Assembly: GCA_021292165.1 (NCBI GenBank)
Contig: JAHFWL010000401.1
Span: 1-64,000, forward strand
Origin: Shinisaurus crocodilurus
Lineage: Eukaryota > Chordata > Lepidosauria > Squamata > Shinisauridae
Length of the DNA: 64,000 nt
Direction of reading: 5' to 3'
Part shown: in pieces, positions 52,798-63,695 of the stretch
Layout: every line of letters begins with the position of its first letter
Numbering within the stretch: position 1 is the first letter of the stretch
Position numbers and translations under genes: made by a program
The notes under the pieces: generated by a model
What the model was told of the DNA's origin: nothing
The model's input: only the letters and a program-made list of their open reading frames with translations
The model's database searches: none

Positions 52798-54040
52798 GGT
52801 GGCCCCAAATATCTCCCCAAATCAGTTCCCAGAATTCTCTCACTTTGACCTGTTTTCTTTGTTCGGCAGCAAACCATGGTTGGGGGATCGGATCACACAG
52901 CATAATTAACGATCCATTGTGAACTAAAATGAAGATCATTCCCATCACAAAGAGATCTTGAGCTCTCTGCGAGCCAGAGCTGTAAATAACCTGTAATACA
53001 GGTTATTTCTTTGAGATTCAAAAAAACAGCTTGCATATGCAAAGTGCCTCTATGCAAAGTGCCTCTATGCATTGCATTTGAGATTCAAAAAAGAGCAGTC
53101 TCTCTCTATACATATGCAAAAAAAGTCTGGCTGGAGTCTATCTCTAGTGGAGGCTTCTCCCTCTCAGACTAGAGTTAGAAAAAAAAAGGTTACCTTAAAA
53201 TCAATTGGACATAATACTGAGCACTGCAGGCTTCCCTTTCAGTCATAGTTAGAACAGCATTCAGCACCTGCTGACTTAGGCTTTTCATTAGCTTTTTGCA
53301 TTTCAATCACTGTTACTACATTTCTTTGTGTGAGAACTTCTTGCTGAAGCACATGGGGGGCTTGCTAGGGTCTGTGATATTCAGATTTAGAAGGGACCTC
53401 TCTCTCCAGCCTCGAGCAAAAGATCTTTCTGATTCGCAGCTCAATTTTGTATCGAGTGTCAGGTCTGTGAACAGGGAGAAGGAGAATCGAACTAGATCGA
53501 AAAAATTTTAAACAGGCTGCTGCAGGATCGGTGACATCACGGGTATAAAGAAGCTGCTGGGATAAATCCTGAGGGTACAGAGCCCAGCTCATGTGGGTCT
53601 GCCGGAGAGGATGGGCTCCCCATTCCCACCCTCTGAATTTGCCCCTTGCTGCAGCCCCCTTCCTGTCCACCTCAGGAGGGCCTAAGAGACTGGCTTGGAA
53701 AGGGTAGGGGGGGGGTTTCTCCCCCAATCTGGATCAACATCCAGGCTGGAGGAAAGTTTGGGGAATTGTGAAATCCCGCCTGAGCTTTGAGGCCGGCTTT
53801 AACGAGCCCCGAACCCGAAGCTCGTACCCGTGCCGAACTCAACCGAATGTCACCACCACCCTGACTTCTTCCGAATAACAAGAGAGAGAAAGATGGGAGC
53901 AGCCACTTAGAGAGAGAGATTCTGTCCTACAGATCAAGCGTCATATGGTTCTTGTTCTTTTTTGTGGGTTCCCCACCTCCTGCATTTACACTTATTATAT
54001 ATTTCTAGTATTTCTATGCCATCTTCCTACACGGATTTTT
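52798..54040. other. Unassigned sequence
   Basis: Contains a short direct repeat (GCAAAGTGCCTCTATGCAAA-like, 53035-53075). No gene or element recognised. Confidence 0.35.
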
Positions 54041-54104
54041 AGGGCGCAACCCTATGCATGTTTAGACAGAGAAAAGTCATACAACTCCCGGCATGCCCCA
54101 GCCC
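54041..54104. repeat. Half copy of the GTGCAACCC palindromic MITE
   Basis: AGGGCGCAACCCTATGCATG, then ATACAACTCCCGGCATGCCC. Stops at the symmetry centre, abutting an L2 fragment. Confidence 0.65.
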
Positions 54105-54350
54105 TTGAAGCTTAAAACCAATACCTTCTTGGACTGAGCCCGGAAAATAATTGGCAACTAGTGCAGATCTTTTAGTATTGGGGTTATATAATCACAATCT
54201 CATGCACCAGTCAACAGCCTGGCTGCCACCTTCTGCACAAGTTGAAGCTTTCGGATAGTATTCAAGGGTAGCCCCACGTAGAGTGCACTGCAGGAGTGCA
54301 TCGCTAGAGTCTGCACAATTTTCTTTAGAATTTCCTCCTTTTAAAATCTC
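54105..54350 (-). mobile_element. L2-like LINE 3' region fragment
   Basis: GCCTGGCTGCCACCTTCTGC, GGTAGCCCCACGTAGAGTGC (inverted), related to 37815-38420. Confidence 0.6.
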
Positions 54351-54405
54351 CTTTTTGTAAATTTTTATCCTGGAAGACAATCTTACTCGGTCACGAGTGA
54401 TCGCC

Positions 54406-54406
<1 letters not shown>

Positions 54407-54440
<34 letters not shown>
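54407..54440. repeat. (GAT)n microsatellite
   Basis: About 11 GAT units. Confidence 0.95.
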
Positions 54441-54441
<1 letters not shown>

Positions 54442-54449
54442 GTAGTCCA

Positions 54450-55871
54450 ACCATGGTATAACTGAGGCATGGACAACAGTTGCCTGTATGTTTTTAAATC
54501 CTGCTCATTCTCTTTCTCTCCAGTGTGGTTGTTTGTTTTTTGCCTGCATCTTTTGCAAAGGTTGTATTCCCGCTGCAAGTCTTATCAATCTGAAATAGTT
54601 AGCAGGGGGAAAAAAGACTTCTTTTTCTTTTATGCACCAGAAGAAAAGCAGATTGGGTTGCTTTCCTGTATAATATGCATGTTGAAGGCTCTTTGGTGCC
54701 CAGTTGCAGCATATGTTACGGTAACTCTTTCCCTCCCTGCTATGCAATTTGAACTCTTCATTCATTGTTAGTTTAGTTTTACTGAAAGGTGCTTAAGGCA
54801 TTATGAGCGCAACCTCCTTGCCGGAAAAAAAAACCTGCCCCTTAGGGTAGCCTTCCCCCACTGGTGCCCACCAGATCTTTTGGACTACAGCATGGCCATT
54901 GGCCATCCTAAGTCAGCACTGTCTTATGCCAGCCCTGTCCTCTGAGATAACGATGTAGTTGCAAAAGACAGGGCCTTTGCAGTAGTTGCACCCCATTCCC
55001 GGCTTGATGTAGGTTCCAGGCATACCTGGAGGTCATGACAATACTTTGGCTCAAGTTTTTTAGTATTTTAATTTATTCAGGTATACTTTCAGATGGATTT
55101 GAACCTGGGCCCGTCTGTACTCAAGACGATGCTTTCAGATGGATTTGAACCTGGGCCATGCATCTGCTGCTGCTCCTTCTCACCACTGCTGTCATCTGGG
55201 CCAGAGTGAGAGGCGGCTGAATGGGCAAGATACAATGGTGAAGAAGAGCTACTCCGCAGGGTTCTTGTTAGCAGCAGGCCGCTGCTGGGGTGTGGGCCCA
55301 AGAATGCCTATCCCAAATGCCTTCTTGGCTTGTATCACTCTGAAAAGCGGCACGTTCATTGATGACAGCCTTTAAAAAGTAAAATTTCACCCTGATGATC
55401 TGTGGTTCAGATTAAGCCATGCAAAAAGAAACAGAGGTCTGGCTTGGTACCCAGATCAATCGGCCATCTCAGTTTTTTTTCACAGGCTTAGATCTGTGTC
55501 AAACAATCTTAGAATTCAAATAAGTTATTGTAATGTTTTCAGTTTACAGGTAAAAAGAGATAGCACATTACTGTGTGAGCCTTACTTATATTATGAGCCA
55601 CACTTGCTATTCAAATAAAAATCAACAGAAATGAACAAAATAAACCATAAAAAGTGACTAGCTTAACAAGAGAAAAAGGAGATTCAGAACATATAATTTC
55701 ATTAACTAGAAAGATGACTAGTTCAGCAAGAGAAGTGACAGTTCAGAACACAGTTCTATTAACTGCAAAAAAAAAAAGAATACAAATCCCAACTAGCAGC
55801 TGGAGAAGATAGAATTCAGAACATGCCTTTCTACAAATCACAGTGCATCTCTCTCTCTCTCTCTCAATCTC
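54450..55871. other. Unassigned sequence
   Basis: A single arm of a palindrome-type MITE lies at 54847-54893 (CCTTCCCCCACTGGTGCCCA). CAGATGGATTTGAACCTGGG is repeated at 55090 and 55136 (local duplication, period 46). (CT)n at 55846-55865. No gene. Confidence 0.4.
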
Positions 55872-56122
55872 TATTTATTTATTTATTTATTTATTTATTA
55901 TATTTATACCCTGCCTTTTTTCCTGCAAGGAGCCCAAGGCGGCTTACATAATCCTCCTCCTCCTCTCCATTTTATCCTCACAACAACCCTGTGAGGTAGG
56001 TTAGGCTGAGAGTCAGTGACTGGTCCAAAGTCACCCAGTGAGTTTCATGGCCGAGCGGGGACTAGAACCCGGATCACCCGAGTCCCAGTCCAACACTCTA
56101 ACCTCTACGCCACACTGGCTCT
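55872..56122 (-). mobile_element. tRNA-derived SINE (main family)
   Basis: (TTTA)n tail at left, inverted body GGTAGGTTAGGCTGAGAGTC, inverted boxes GACTAGAACCCGG and CTCTACGCCACACTGGCTCT. Full length. Confidence 0.9.
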
Positions 56123-56369
56123 CTGTGGTAGTGAACTTCTGGTAACTTCCAATCTCTCACCAAGATCCCCCAATGATGAAAGAAACATGCTTAAGAGTTG
56201 TGGGACTCAAAAAGCTTCAGAGGTGAATGTTTCTATAGCCGACTTGCACCCACAACGGGTTCATGGATGGGATGGGAGAATCAGTTAACTGAGTTTCCCC
56301 ATGTTCCATCTCAAAGCTCAGCCTGCCTTGTTCCTCTTCCCAAAGGTTTGTTTTCATTTTCATTCTCAT

Positions 56370-57180
56370 TCATTTCATTTATCAGATTTCTATACCATCC
56401 AACAGCTGAAGCACTCTGGGCAGTTTACAAAGATTAAAACCATTAAAATGCATTATAAAAACCATATACATACAACACACAGAGACACACATATATCTAA
56501 ATATAACTTTAAATAATCAACAACGACTTTAACTTTAAACTATAAACAACTATAAACTATATACAACAACTATAACTTTAAACAATCAACAAGAAGAAAA
56601 ATCGACTTGATTCAATTCAAGACCAGCGTATGAGCCAGTGTGGCGTAGTGGTGAGAGTGTTGGACTGGGGACTTGGGAGATCCGGGTTCTGGTCCCCGCT
56701 CTGCCATGAAACTCACTGGGTGACTTTGGGCCAGTCACTGACTCTCAGCCTAACCTACCTCACAGGGTTGTTGTGAGGATAAAATGGAGAGGAGGAGGAG
56801 GGTTATGTAAGCCGCCTTGGGTTCCTTGCAGGAAAAAAGGCGAGGTATAAATATAATAAATAAATAAAAATGCCCGAGAGAAGCGGAAGGCCTTAACCTG
56901 GTGCCAGGTTAACAATGTTGGCACCAGGTGGGCCTCATCAGGGAGATCATTCCACAGTTAGGGAGCCACCACTGAGAAGGCCCTCTCCCTTGTTGCCGCC
57001 TTCTGAGCCTCCCTGGGCCTTAGATGACATCCATAGTGTATGGGGACGTTGTTGCCAGGAGAGGCGCTCTGTCAGGTATTGCGGTCCCAAGCCATGTAAG
57101 GCTTTATAGGTCAGAACCAGTACCTTGAGTTCAGCTCAGAAACTTACAGGCAGCCAGTGCAAGGGGGCCAGAATGTTGTT
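56370..57180 (-). mobile_element. L2-like LINE 3' region split by a SINE
   Basis: 56370-56631 (TTCTATACCATCCAACAGCT) and 56871-57180 (TGCCAGGTTAACAATGTTGG, GTAAGGCTTTATAGGTCAGA) belong to one inverted LINE. The SINE at 56632-56870 inserted between them. Confidence 0.7.
56632..56870 (+). mobile_element. tRNA-derived SINE (main family)
   Basis: GAGCCAGTGTGGCGTAGTGG (A box), GGTTCTGGTCC (B box), CACAGGGTTGTTGTGAGGAT, (AATA)n tail. Full length, nested in L2. Confidence 0.92.
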
Positions 57181-57189
57181 CAAATAGGG

Positions 57190-57490
57190 AAAGTGCACAT
57201 TGGGTGTGCATTTCTTAAAACCTGCACCCAAATGCATATACATTCCCCCCCCTTCAACTAAATTGTGAAAATGCATTCTCTTCTCTCTCCCCCCCCCCCA
57301 AATGTGCATTTTTAAAGTGGGCATTTCCCTAACAAATGCATTTTGTAAACATGATGGCAATCCCATGAATATACGAGAGTTGCCTGAAGGAATGCTCTCG
57401 CATTCAGGGGCAAAAAGGAATCAAAACAAAATTCTCGTGCATCTGTACCTGAGGCTCACTTGCTCCAGTGGATGTGTTCATGCACGATCG
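57190..57490. repeat. A+T-rich dispersed repeat of the TAGGGATGTG group, partial
   Basis: GGTGTGCATTTCTTAAAACC and AATGTGCATTTTTAAAGTGG match the style of 27100-27430 and 62150-62571. Limits uncertain. Confidence 0.35.
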
Positions 57491-57791
57491 GATTGTGCCT
57501 CTATTTATTCCAGCACCTCGACAAGATTGGAAGTTTGATTTCTTTTCAACAAGACGAATGAACTGGGGGGGGCTGAAATGAATCAGAAGGCTGAACGCTT
57601 TTGATCAGCACGCAAGAGAGGAACTGCCGCCTCTCCTGCTTCCCTTCCCACCCCTTGGATTATATAAAGTGAAAATAGGACACAAAAGTGACTCATTATT
57701 AGCTTGGACCTAATGAGAATTGCTAAATGCACAACTTATTTCCCTCCCACCCTTTACAAAAGGAAGGGGCTTTGTGAAGCAGCCCCTAGAA

Positions 57792-57910
57792 CAGTGTTCT
57801 CCAACCTTGGGTCCCCAGATGTTTTTGGCCTACAACTCCCAGCATGTGGCTGGGGCATGCTGGGAGTTGTAGGCCAAAAACATCTGGGGACCCAAGGTTG
57901 GAGAACACTG
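57792..57910. mobile_element. Palindromic hAT MITE, copy 7
   Basis: Perfect 8-bp flanks CCCTAGAA (57784-57791, 57911-57918). Centre slightly deleted (119 bp). Confidence 0.95.
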
Positions 57911-58195
57911 CCCTAGAAATATCTGATGTGCTGTCCACTGACTTTTTCCTGCTGCACATCTGCCCCATCCCAAACTCCAGTGTGTGCAACACCTGGGCGG
58001 CTTCCCCATTCACGTCAACTGAAGCGGTAGCTTCTCCCCACGCATATTCCCTTGAATGCATGCAATCGTGCCCTGTGTGTTGTGTAGGCTAGGGAGCAGG
58101 TTTTGAACATTAGAGGTCCTCTACTTGTGGGTAATAATCGCTAGCTTGGGGTAATGGAATGTTATAAGCCACAAAGAGAATGAAATACAGTAATA

Positions 58196-58606
58196 GCTTG
58201 GATTGCAAGTCACTTGGTTTGAGAGCATTTTGCAAGACATAGCAAATTTTTAAATATTTATTTTAAAAAATTTGACTCGATATACAAGCGACGTCTTGCA
58301 ATATAAGTACTGTAGTACGCAGGGCTACCATTAGGCCAACTAGGCAGCTGCCTAGGGCGCAGGGCTAAAGGGGGCACCAGGAGCATAGGGCTGGAGGGAG
58401 GGAGGACTCAAGTGGGAGGGGGGGTGCTAAATATCTGATCTTGCCTAGGGCACCAAACTGCCTTGCACTGGCCCTGGTAGTACGGCTTAAATTACAAATC
58501 TCTGTACAAATTTTTTTGGGGGGGATTTCGTTTTGATATAAGAGTGTTTTGGATTACAAACATGTTTCCGGAACGAATTATGCTCTCAATCCAAGGCATG
58601 ACTGTA
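58196..58606 (+). mobile_element. Mariner-like MITE, copy 6, carrying a hAT insertion
   Basis: TACAGTAATAGCTTGGATTG to CAATCCAAGGCATGACTGTA. After removing 58320-58484 the length agrees with the other copies. Confidence 0.92.
58320..58476. mobile_element. 157-bp hAT MITE (CAGGGC ends), copy 2, nested
   Basis: Perfect 8-bp flanks GTAGTACG (58312-58319, 58477-58484), which is mariner sequence. Closely matches 49966-50130 from CTACCATTAGGCCAACTAGG onward. Confidence 0.95.
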
Positions 58607-59627
58607 AAGGCAGCTGTGTTGACCATAAGAAAAATCCCAAAATCCGTATAGTGTAATACCATTAGGCCAACTCAGAAGCACACACACACACACACACAAA
58701 TGTGCAAGCTTTCAAGATCTCTTCATCAGGCAAAATGTTACAAAAAGCAGGCTGATGGGGCCTGGTGTGGGTGGGTGGGTGGGTAGATAGGGGAAAAAAG
58801 AAAATCTGGATAGCTGTTTTTGTAATCAGGATCTTAAGGTGATACGTAGGAGAAGGTTTTATAGACATTCAGACTGGGCTCTGCCATTTGATGTGAGGGT
58901 TTCGGTGTCCCTAGGATCACTGGGAAGGAGAAAGTAGCAGACATTTGTTGACCCGCCCATTCTTGAAAATATAAAAGGCAGCTGTTAATTCAAAACAGGG
59001 CTTCATCCTCGATGAACCAGACAGGTTCCTTGATTGGTGGATAACCAGCAACCGAAACCCGACTACAACATCCAGTCAAACCTTCTCTCTCTTTTTCCTG
59101 TTATTCCCCTTCCTACTTCTTTTTCTTGGTGGCTGGGAGTGCTGCAGAGAAAAGCATTTGCCTGCCATCTTCATTTCCTAAGAACGCCCCAGAGCCCAGA
59201 GGTGCATTAATGCGAAATGAAGATGGCCGTGGCTGGAGGCCCTCACTTCGCTTTGAAGCAATCCCAGCTCCCGGCAAGGAAATGTTTCACATTATATATA
59301 TCGGAGGGGTAGGGTACCTCGGCAGGTGCCAAGAAAGGTGCTCAGGGAGCACATTGGTGCCCACGGGCACCATGTTAAAAAATAACCAGTCAATTCTTGG
59401 GCTACAGACCTCTATTTGTATATAAAATGGATATACAATCACATCCGTACAAAAAGAAAGGTATGATCCAGTGGGGAGACCAAGGCACAGTTTCTCTTAA
59501 TAGGAGGCTGAACGCTGCTTTATGTACTTGTGGGGCTTCCGTAGGTGGAAATGGAGCAGAAACGGCACGACGCCCTCACTCGACAATTTTCGTTGCTGTG
59601 CGATTAAGCTCAATATAAGTTGGGGGG
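58607..59627. other. Unassigned; (CA)n at 58678-58698; conserved non-coding candidate at 59130-59260
   Basis: 58700-59090 has phrases like GCAAGCTTTCAAGATCTCTT that look like an old dispersed repeat. 59130-59600 is low in repeats. No exon. Confidence 0.35.
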
Positions 59628-59662
<35 letters not shown>

Positions 59663-59681
59663 AGGGAGAGAGAGAGAGAGA
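59628..59681. repeat. (GA)n microsatellite with GGGAGA units
   Basis: GA run interrupted by GGGAGAGGGAGAGGGAGAG. Confidence 0.97.
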
Positions 59682-60811
59682 AAACGAAACATAAGTACTC
59701 ATTTCAACTTCTTTGGCAACAGATTTCTCTAAGTTCATAGCAGGTTCATCATCAACCAGACGCACTGCGGTGATCAATAATTGCAGCCCCCTGGGTCGGC
59801 TTGACAAAAGGCATCCATTTCAAAAGGCCAATAAAGTGGTTTGCCATTCTTGGGAGAACTTCTCACCACCCCCATTTTATAAGTACTCTCATTCCATCTG
59901 CTCACGGTTCTGAACTTTCCTTATTTATATGCAGAAGAACCGCTGAGGGTTTCTGTCTGCAGCTCCGACCAATGTGATGCGTTGGAATCAATGCAGCATT
60001 GCCTCCGCGTGATCGGGATGGGAAACTATTGCACAACCGTCAACTATCATTTGAATGCCTCGTTAATGGATATGAAATGTAAATTGTTAATCCTCAACAA
60101 TAGAAGAAAACTCCCCCGGGGGGGGGGGTGCCCTCCTATTGAGATATTGGCTGGAACACAATACACCAAAGTGCAACATAATTGTTAACAACAGATTGCC
60201 TTCAATGAGTTATTATTGGTATGTGTTAAGTGGGGCATAGCCCAGGAGTGGTTTGTTCCTTGCCAACTTAAAAGTTCTTTTTTCTTTCTTCACCCTGAGA
60301 ATATTGCAGCCCTGTTTCCCCTCTGCCCAAGGTGAATGCTCTGTGTGCCTCCTCTGCACAGATCTTCTATACAATTGGATATTGAGAGTTGGAATGGAAT
60401 TGCAATTTTCCATGCTGGTACCGAGAGCGGGAGACAGCAGCTAAAAGACCAGGAGAGAAAAGGAGAAGCTAGCATCATACCACATCCCACTTGCTACTTT
60501 TTAAACTGTAAAATCCTGTCTTCCTGCCCCCCACCCCAAATATAATTATTTGCTTTTTTTTTGTGGCAGCCTTACACTGACCCATGACCTGTCTGGTTAT
60601 TTATTTACTCAATGTGTATATCGCCTTTCTGCCCAGACAGCCAAGGTATTTGCAAGCGTAAATAATGATTTGCTAGCTAAGGGATCGCCACATGTGATTT
60701 GTGTTACAGAAGCCCAGACATCCTCTAGGTTTTATATGGTATTTTACCATGTTGCAAACTGCCCATAAATATTGAGCGGTATAAAAACGTGATGCATGAA
60801 TGTGGGCGGCC
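59682..60811. other. Unassigned low-repeat sequence; conserved non-coding candidate at 59930-60110
   Basis: Apart from a short LINE-like phrase near 60600 (TTTATTTACTCAATGTGTAT), no repeat or exon is recognised. Confidence 0.35.
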
Positions 60812-61142
60812 TAGGGATGGGCGACCCGCCCGGAACTCGACTCGTGGTGTGTGAGCCGAGCCAAGTGCAAGCGCCAGCTGAGGCGCTCGCCTGACTTCCG
60901 GGTCCCTGGTGCCACATTGTTTACGTAGAAAACAGCCTAATTTGCACAAATTAGGCCATTTTCTATGTAAACAATGTAGCGCTGGAACCCAGAAGTCGCC
61001 TTCCCCGGCTTGACTCGTGAGAATGCGAGTCGAGCTGGGGGAAAGGTAGCGTGAGCGGAGCTTGGGGGGGGTCGAGCGAGCCCAGCGAGTTTGCGGGACT
61101 TCCACCCCCACCCCACCCCATCGAGCTCCACGCACATCCCCA
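60812..61142. repeat. TAGGGATGG foldback element
   Basis: Ends TAGGGATGGGCGACCCGCC and CTCCACGCACATCCCCA. Central palindrome GCCACATTGTTTACGTAGAA with AATTTGCACAAATT at the centre and its inverse. Related in design to 17179, 27758, 31028 and 48194. Confidence 0.7.
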
Positions 61143-61362
61143 AATGTGACTTAGAAAAATTGGGTGTTACAAGAAAAAAAACCTGCCCTGATCTGATCTT
61201 TAAAGCATACAATTTTCTGTTAATGCTGATGTGTGACGAACGACGCACCAGTTCCCTAGCACTCGTGATTTGTGTCATGACTCCCAGCCCTCAGATCTTC
61301 CACCGTGCAGCAAAGGATTCTCACGCAGACAAGGCACAAGCAACGTCCTCGGGGATAGGTCA

Positions 61363-61802
61363 CTTCTTAGGGCGTAATCCTATCGCCTGCACCCTCGACG
61401 CTTGTCAGCCTCCAAATTTGGAGGCTGACGAGCATCCAGTGTGGAGCGGGAGGAGCAGCCGAGGTGATCTCTGCCTCCCTGCTCCTCCCACTCTGCAGTT
61501 CAGCCGAATTTGGCCATCTAGCAGCGGTGCTTCGGAGGGGGAGGGGAGGAGGCTGGAAGAAGAGTGCCGTCAGGATACCTCGTATCCTGGTGGCTCCGGT
61601 CTCCCCTCCCCGCCCCCTTTGCCCCCTCTCCAAGGTCGATTTTCCGACCTCAGAGAAGCAGCCGGCCTGGTTCTTTCTGCACCAGCAGTGAGGTGGGAAG
61701 GGGGATCGGAGCACGGATCCGCCGCTCTGAGGTTTGAGCTTTGTTTCCGACCTGAGATCTGGGGATCTCTCCTAGATGCTGTCTAGCGGGGCATAGGATC
61801 AC
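61363..61802. repeat. TTAGGGCG family repeat, copy 4 (full length)
   Basis: TTAGGGCGTAATCCTATCGC at the left; AGATGCTGTCTAGCGGGGCA then TAGGATCACTC at the right, the inverse of 1346-1784. Contains a short palindrome CAGCCTCCAAATTTGGAGGCTG less two bases. The 231-codon frame across it has no domain. Confidence 0.65.
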
Positions 61803-62149
61803 TCTTCTAGTGCCTTATCCAGGGCCTTCCTGGCCAGAGAACACAGCCCTGGCAGAACCACCATCTCCCCAGTTTCACAGAAGCCTCGGGCTACAAAATG
61901 AGACAAGGGCCTTTAACAGTCTGGTTACTTCTTCCAGGATGGGTGGAGCTTACCACACACTGCAGGTCAGCCTGCATAAAGCTTCAGTTGGCCTTAGCTC
62001 ACTGCTGCAACAACATCCTCTGCTTGTTTCGGTAGGAGCGAGTTCCAGCCAGCAGAACGCACTTGGGGCTATCCAAGGTGCCGTTGTCACCTTGCCTTGT
62101 TCTGGCTGTCATTGCATGCTACTCTGGATGTACAAGAATTACATTTCAG
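61803..62149. other. Unassigned sequence
   Basis: No feature recognised. Confidence 0.35.
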
Positions 62150-62343
62150 TTTGCAAATCATCTGAACTTGCCCCATTTGCAACCCTGAACACGAATGGGG
62201 GTGCATTTCTATGTTAAAAAAAGAAAAGAAAAGCATGTTCACAAAATTGCGATTGGGTTCGAAAAATGCATATTTTGTGAAAACTGTGCACAATGAAATA
62301 TACATTTTCTCCAAACTACACATGTTTATGCTGTAGTCAATGA

Positions 62344-62397
<54 letters not shown>

Positions 62398-62571
62398 GCA
62401 CTTTTTAAAAATGTGCACAGAAATGCATGCTTTTCCCATTCAAAATGCACACTTTCCCCATTTGAACAAACCTCAAAACATGTCGCAAGCAGAACCTGCA
62501 GCGAGCCGAACTGAGCTTCAAAGTTTGGAGAATTTGGGTGAACTTGAACATTCCTGGTTCTCACATCCCTA
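62150..62571 (-). repeat. TAGGGATGTG-group A+T-rich repeat, interrupted by (TG)n(GA)n
   Basis: The right end reads TTCTCACATCCCTA, so the minus strand starts TAGGGATGTGAGAACCAGGA. The microsatellite (TG)n(GA)n occupies 62344-62395. Confidence 0.6.
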
Positions 62572-62785
62572 GCAAGAGACCACAGAATGGGACAATTTGC
62601 ACATTTTGCTCTTTGTAACATTGGCTTCCAAGCGAGGAGGTCCATATATCTTGTTCGGGAGAAAAAGAGAGAGAAGAGGAAGCCAAGTTACACATCTCCT
62701 GCTAATAGAGAAAAATGGATCTTCAGTTGCGACATCTCAAACCTAACCTGTGGCTCATCTTGGACTACATTGGCTGACTCTAGAC

Positions 62786-62921
62786 CAGGGCTCTCCAGCC
62801 TTGGGTCCCCAGATGTTGCTGGACTACAGCTCCCAGAATCCCTTGCCATTAGCCATGCTGGCTGGGTATGCTGGGAGCTGTGGGCCAGCAACATCTGGGG
62901 ACCCAAGGTTGGAGAGCCCTG
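62786..62921. mobile_element. Palindromic hAT MITE, variant ends, copy 8
   Basis: CAGGGCTCTCCAGCCTTGGG with inverse end; perfect 8-bp flanks CTCTAGAC (62778-62785, 62922-62929). Same subfamily as 25532-25668. Confidence 0.95.
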
Positions 62922-62929
62922 CTCTAGAC

Positions 62930-63469
62930 CCTTTGACTGCTGTCTCTGGAACTAGACCTTCCATGCCTGTTCTGGACTCACCTCTGGCCATTCAGAATGA
63001 CATCCAGTATCCCCTTGTGGACTACCAAACCTGACCACTTGCAGGCCTTACCCCTTCCGAGTTTTCCCATGTATGAATCCTATCTTGGTTGGATCAAAAT
63101 GAGAAAATCCCACTGCAAAGTAGAAATCTTGTGGGTTGAAAGTGCTCACAGATGAAGCATTTCCATGCCCCCCTTGCTTTGAAGTATGCAACTGAGCGAT
63201 CACAAAATGCAATCTAAGCTTGATATGGTACTGATAATTTCAGTGCACCTTTCTTCAAATTAACTCACAAATCTCTTGGCACATACAACTGACATTAATT
63301 TGAAGCGCAACCTAAACCGAGTCAGTATTTAATAGCTTTCTAAAGCCTGCAAAGATTTGATTCAGCCTTCCTGTTACTCATACAATCAGTCAATGCAATA
63401 AGTGGCAGAAACTTAAATTAAAAACTGGTCCATCACCCTAGAGAGAATGGAGTTGGATTTTTGACGTTT
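62930..63469. other. Unassigned sequence
   Basis: No gene or repeat family recognised. Confidence 0.35.
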
Positions 63470-63695
63470 GGACCATCAGGCTGAACATCAGAAAAAACTT
63501 CCTGACTGTTAGAGCAATACGACAATGGAACCAATGACCTAGGGAAGTAGTGGGCTCTCCCACACTGGAGGCATTCAAGATGCGGGTGGACAGCCATCTG
63601 TCAGGGGTGCTTTAACTTGGATTCCTGCATTGAACAGGGGGTTGGACTCGGTGGCTTTATAGGCCCCTTCCAACTCTACTATTCTATGATTCTAT
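63470..63695 (+). mobile_element. CR1 LINE 3' end
   Basis: ATCAGGCTGAACATCAGAAA, CACACTGGAGGCATTCAAGA, GGTTGGACTCGGTGGCTTTA and tail ATTCTATGATTCTAT, the classic CR1 3' UTR and 8-bp tail unit. 5'-truncated. Confidence 0.85.

Noticed and set aside
61363..61370. TTAGGG as interstitial telomere repeat
   Set aside because: Single units only, at the ends of a dispersed repeat; no tandem TTAGGG array.
61091..61786. 231-codon open frame
   Set aside because: It lies within a TAGGGATGG foldback and a TTAGGGCG-family repeat; no domain, no splice context.
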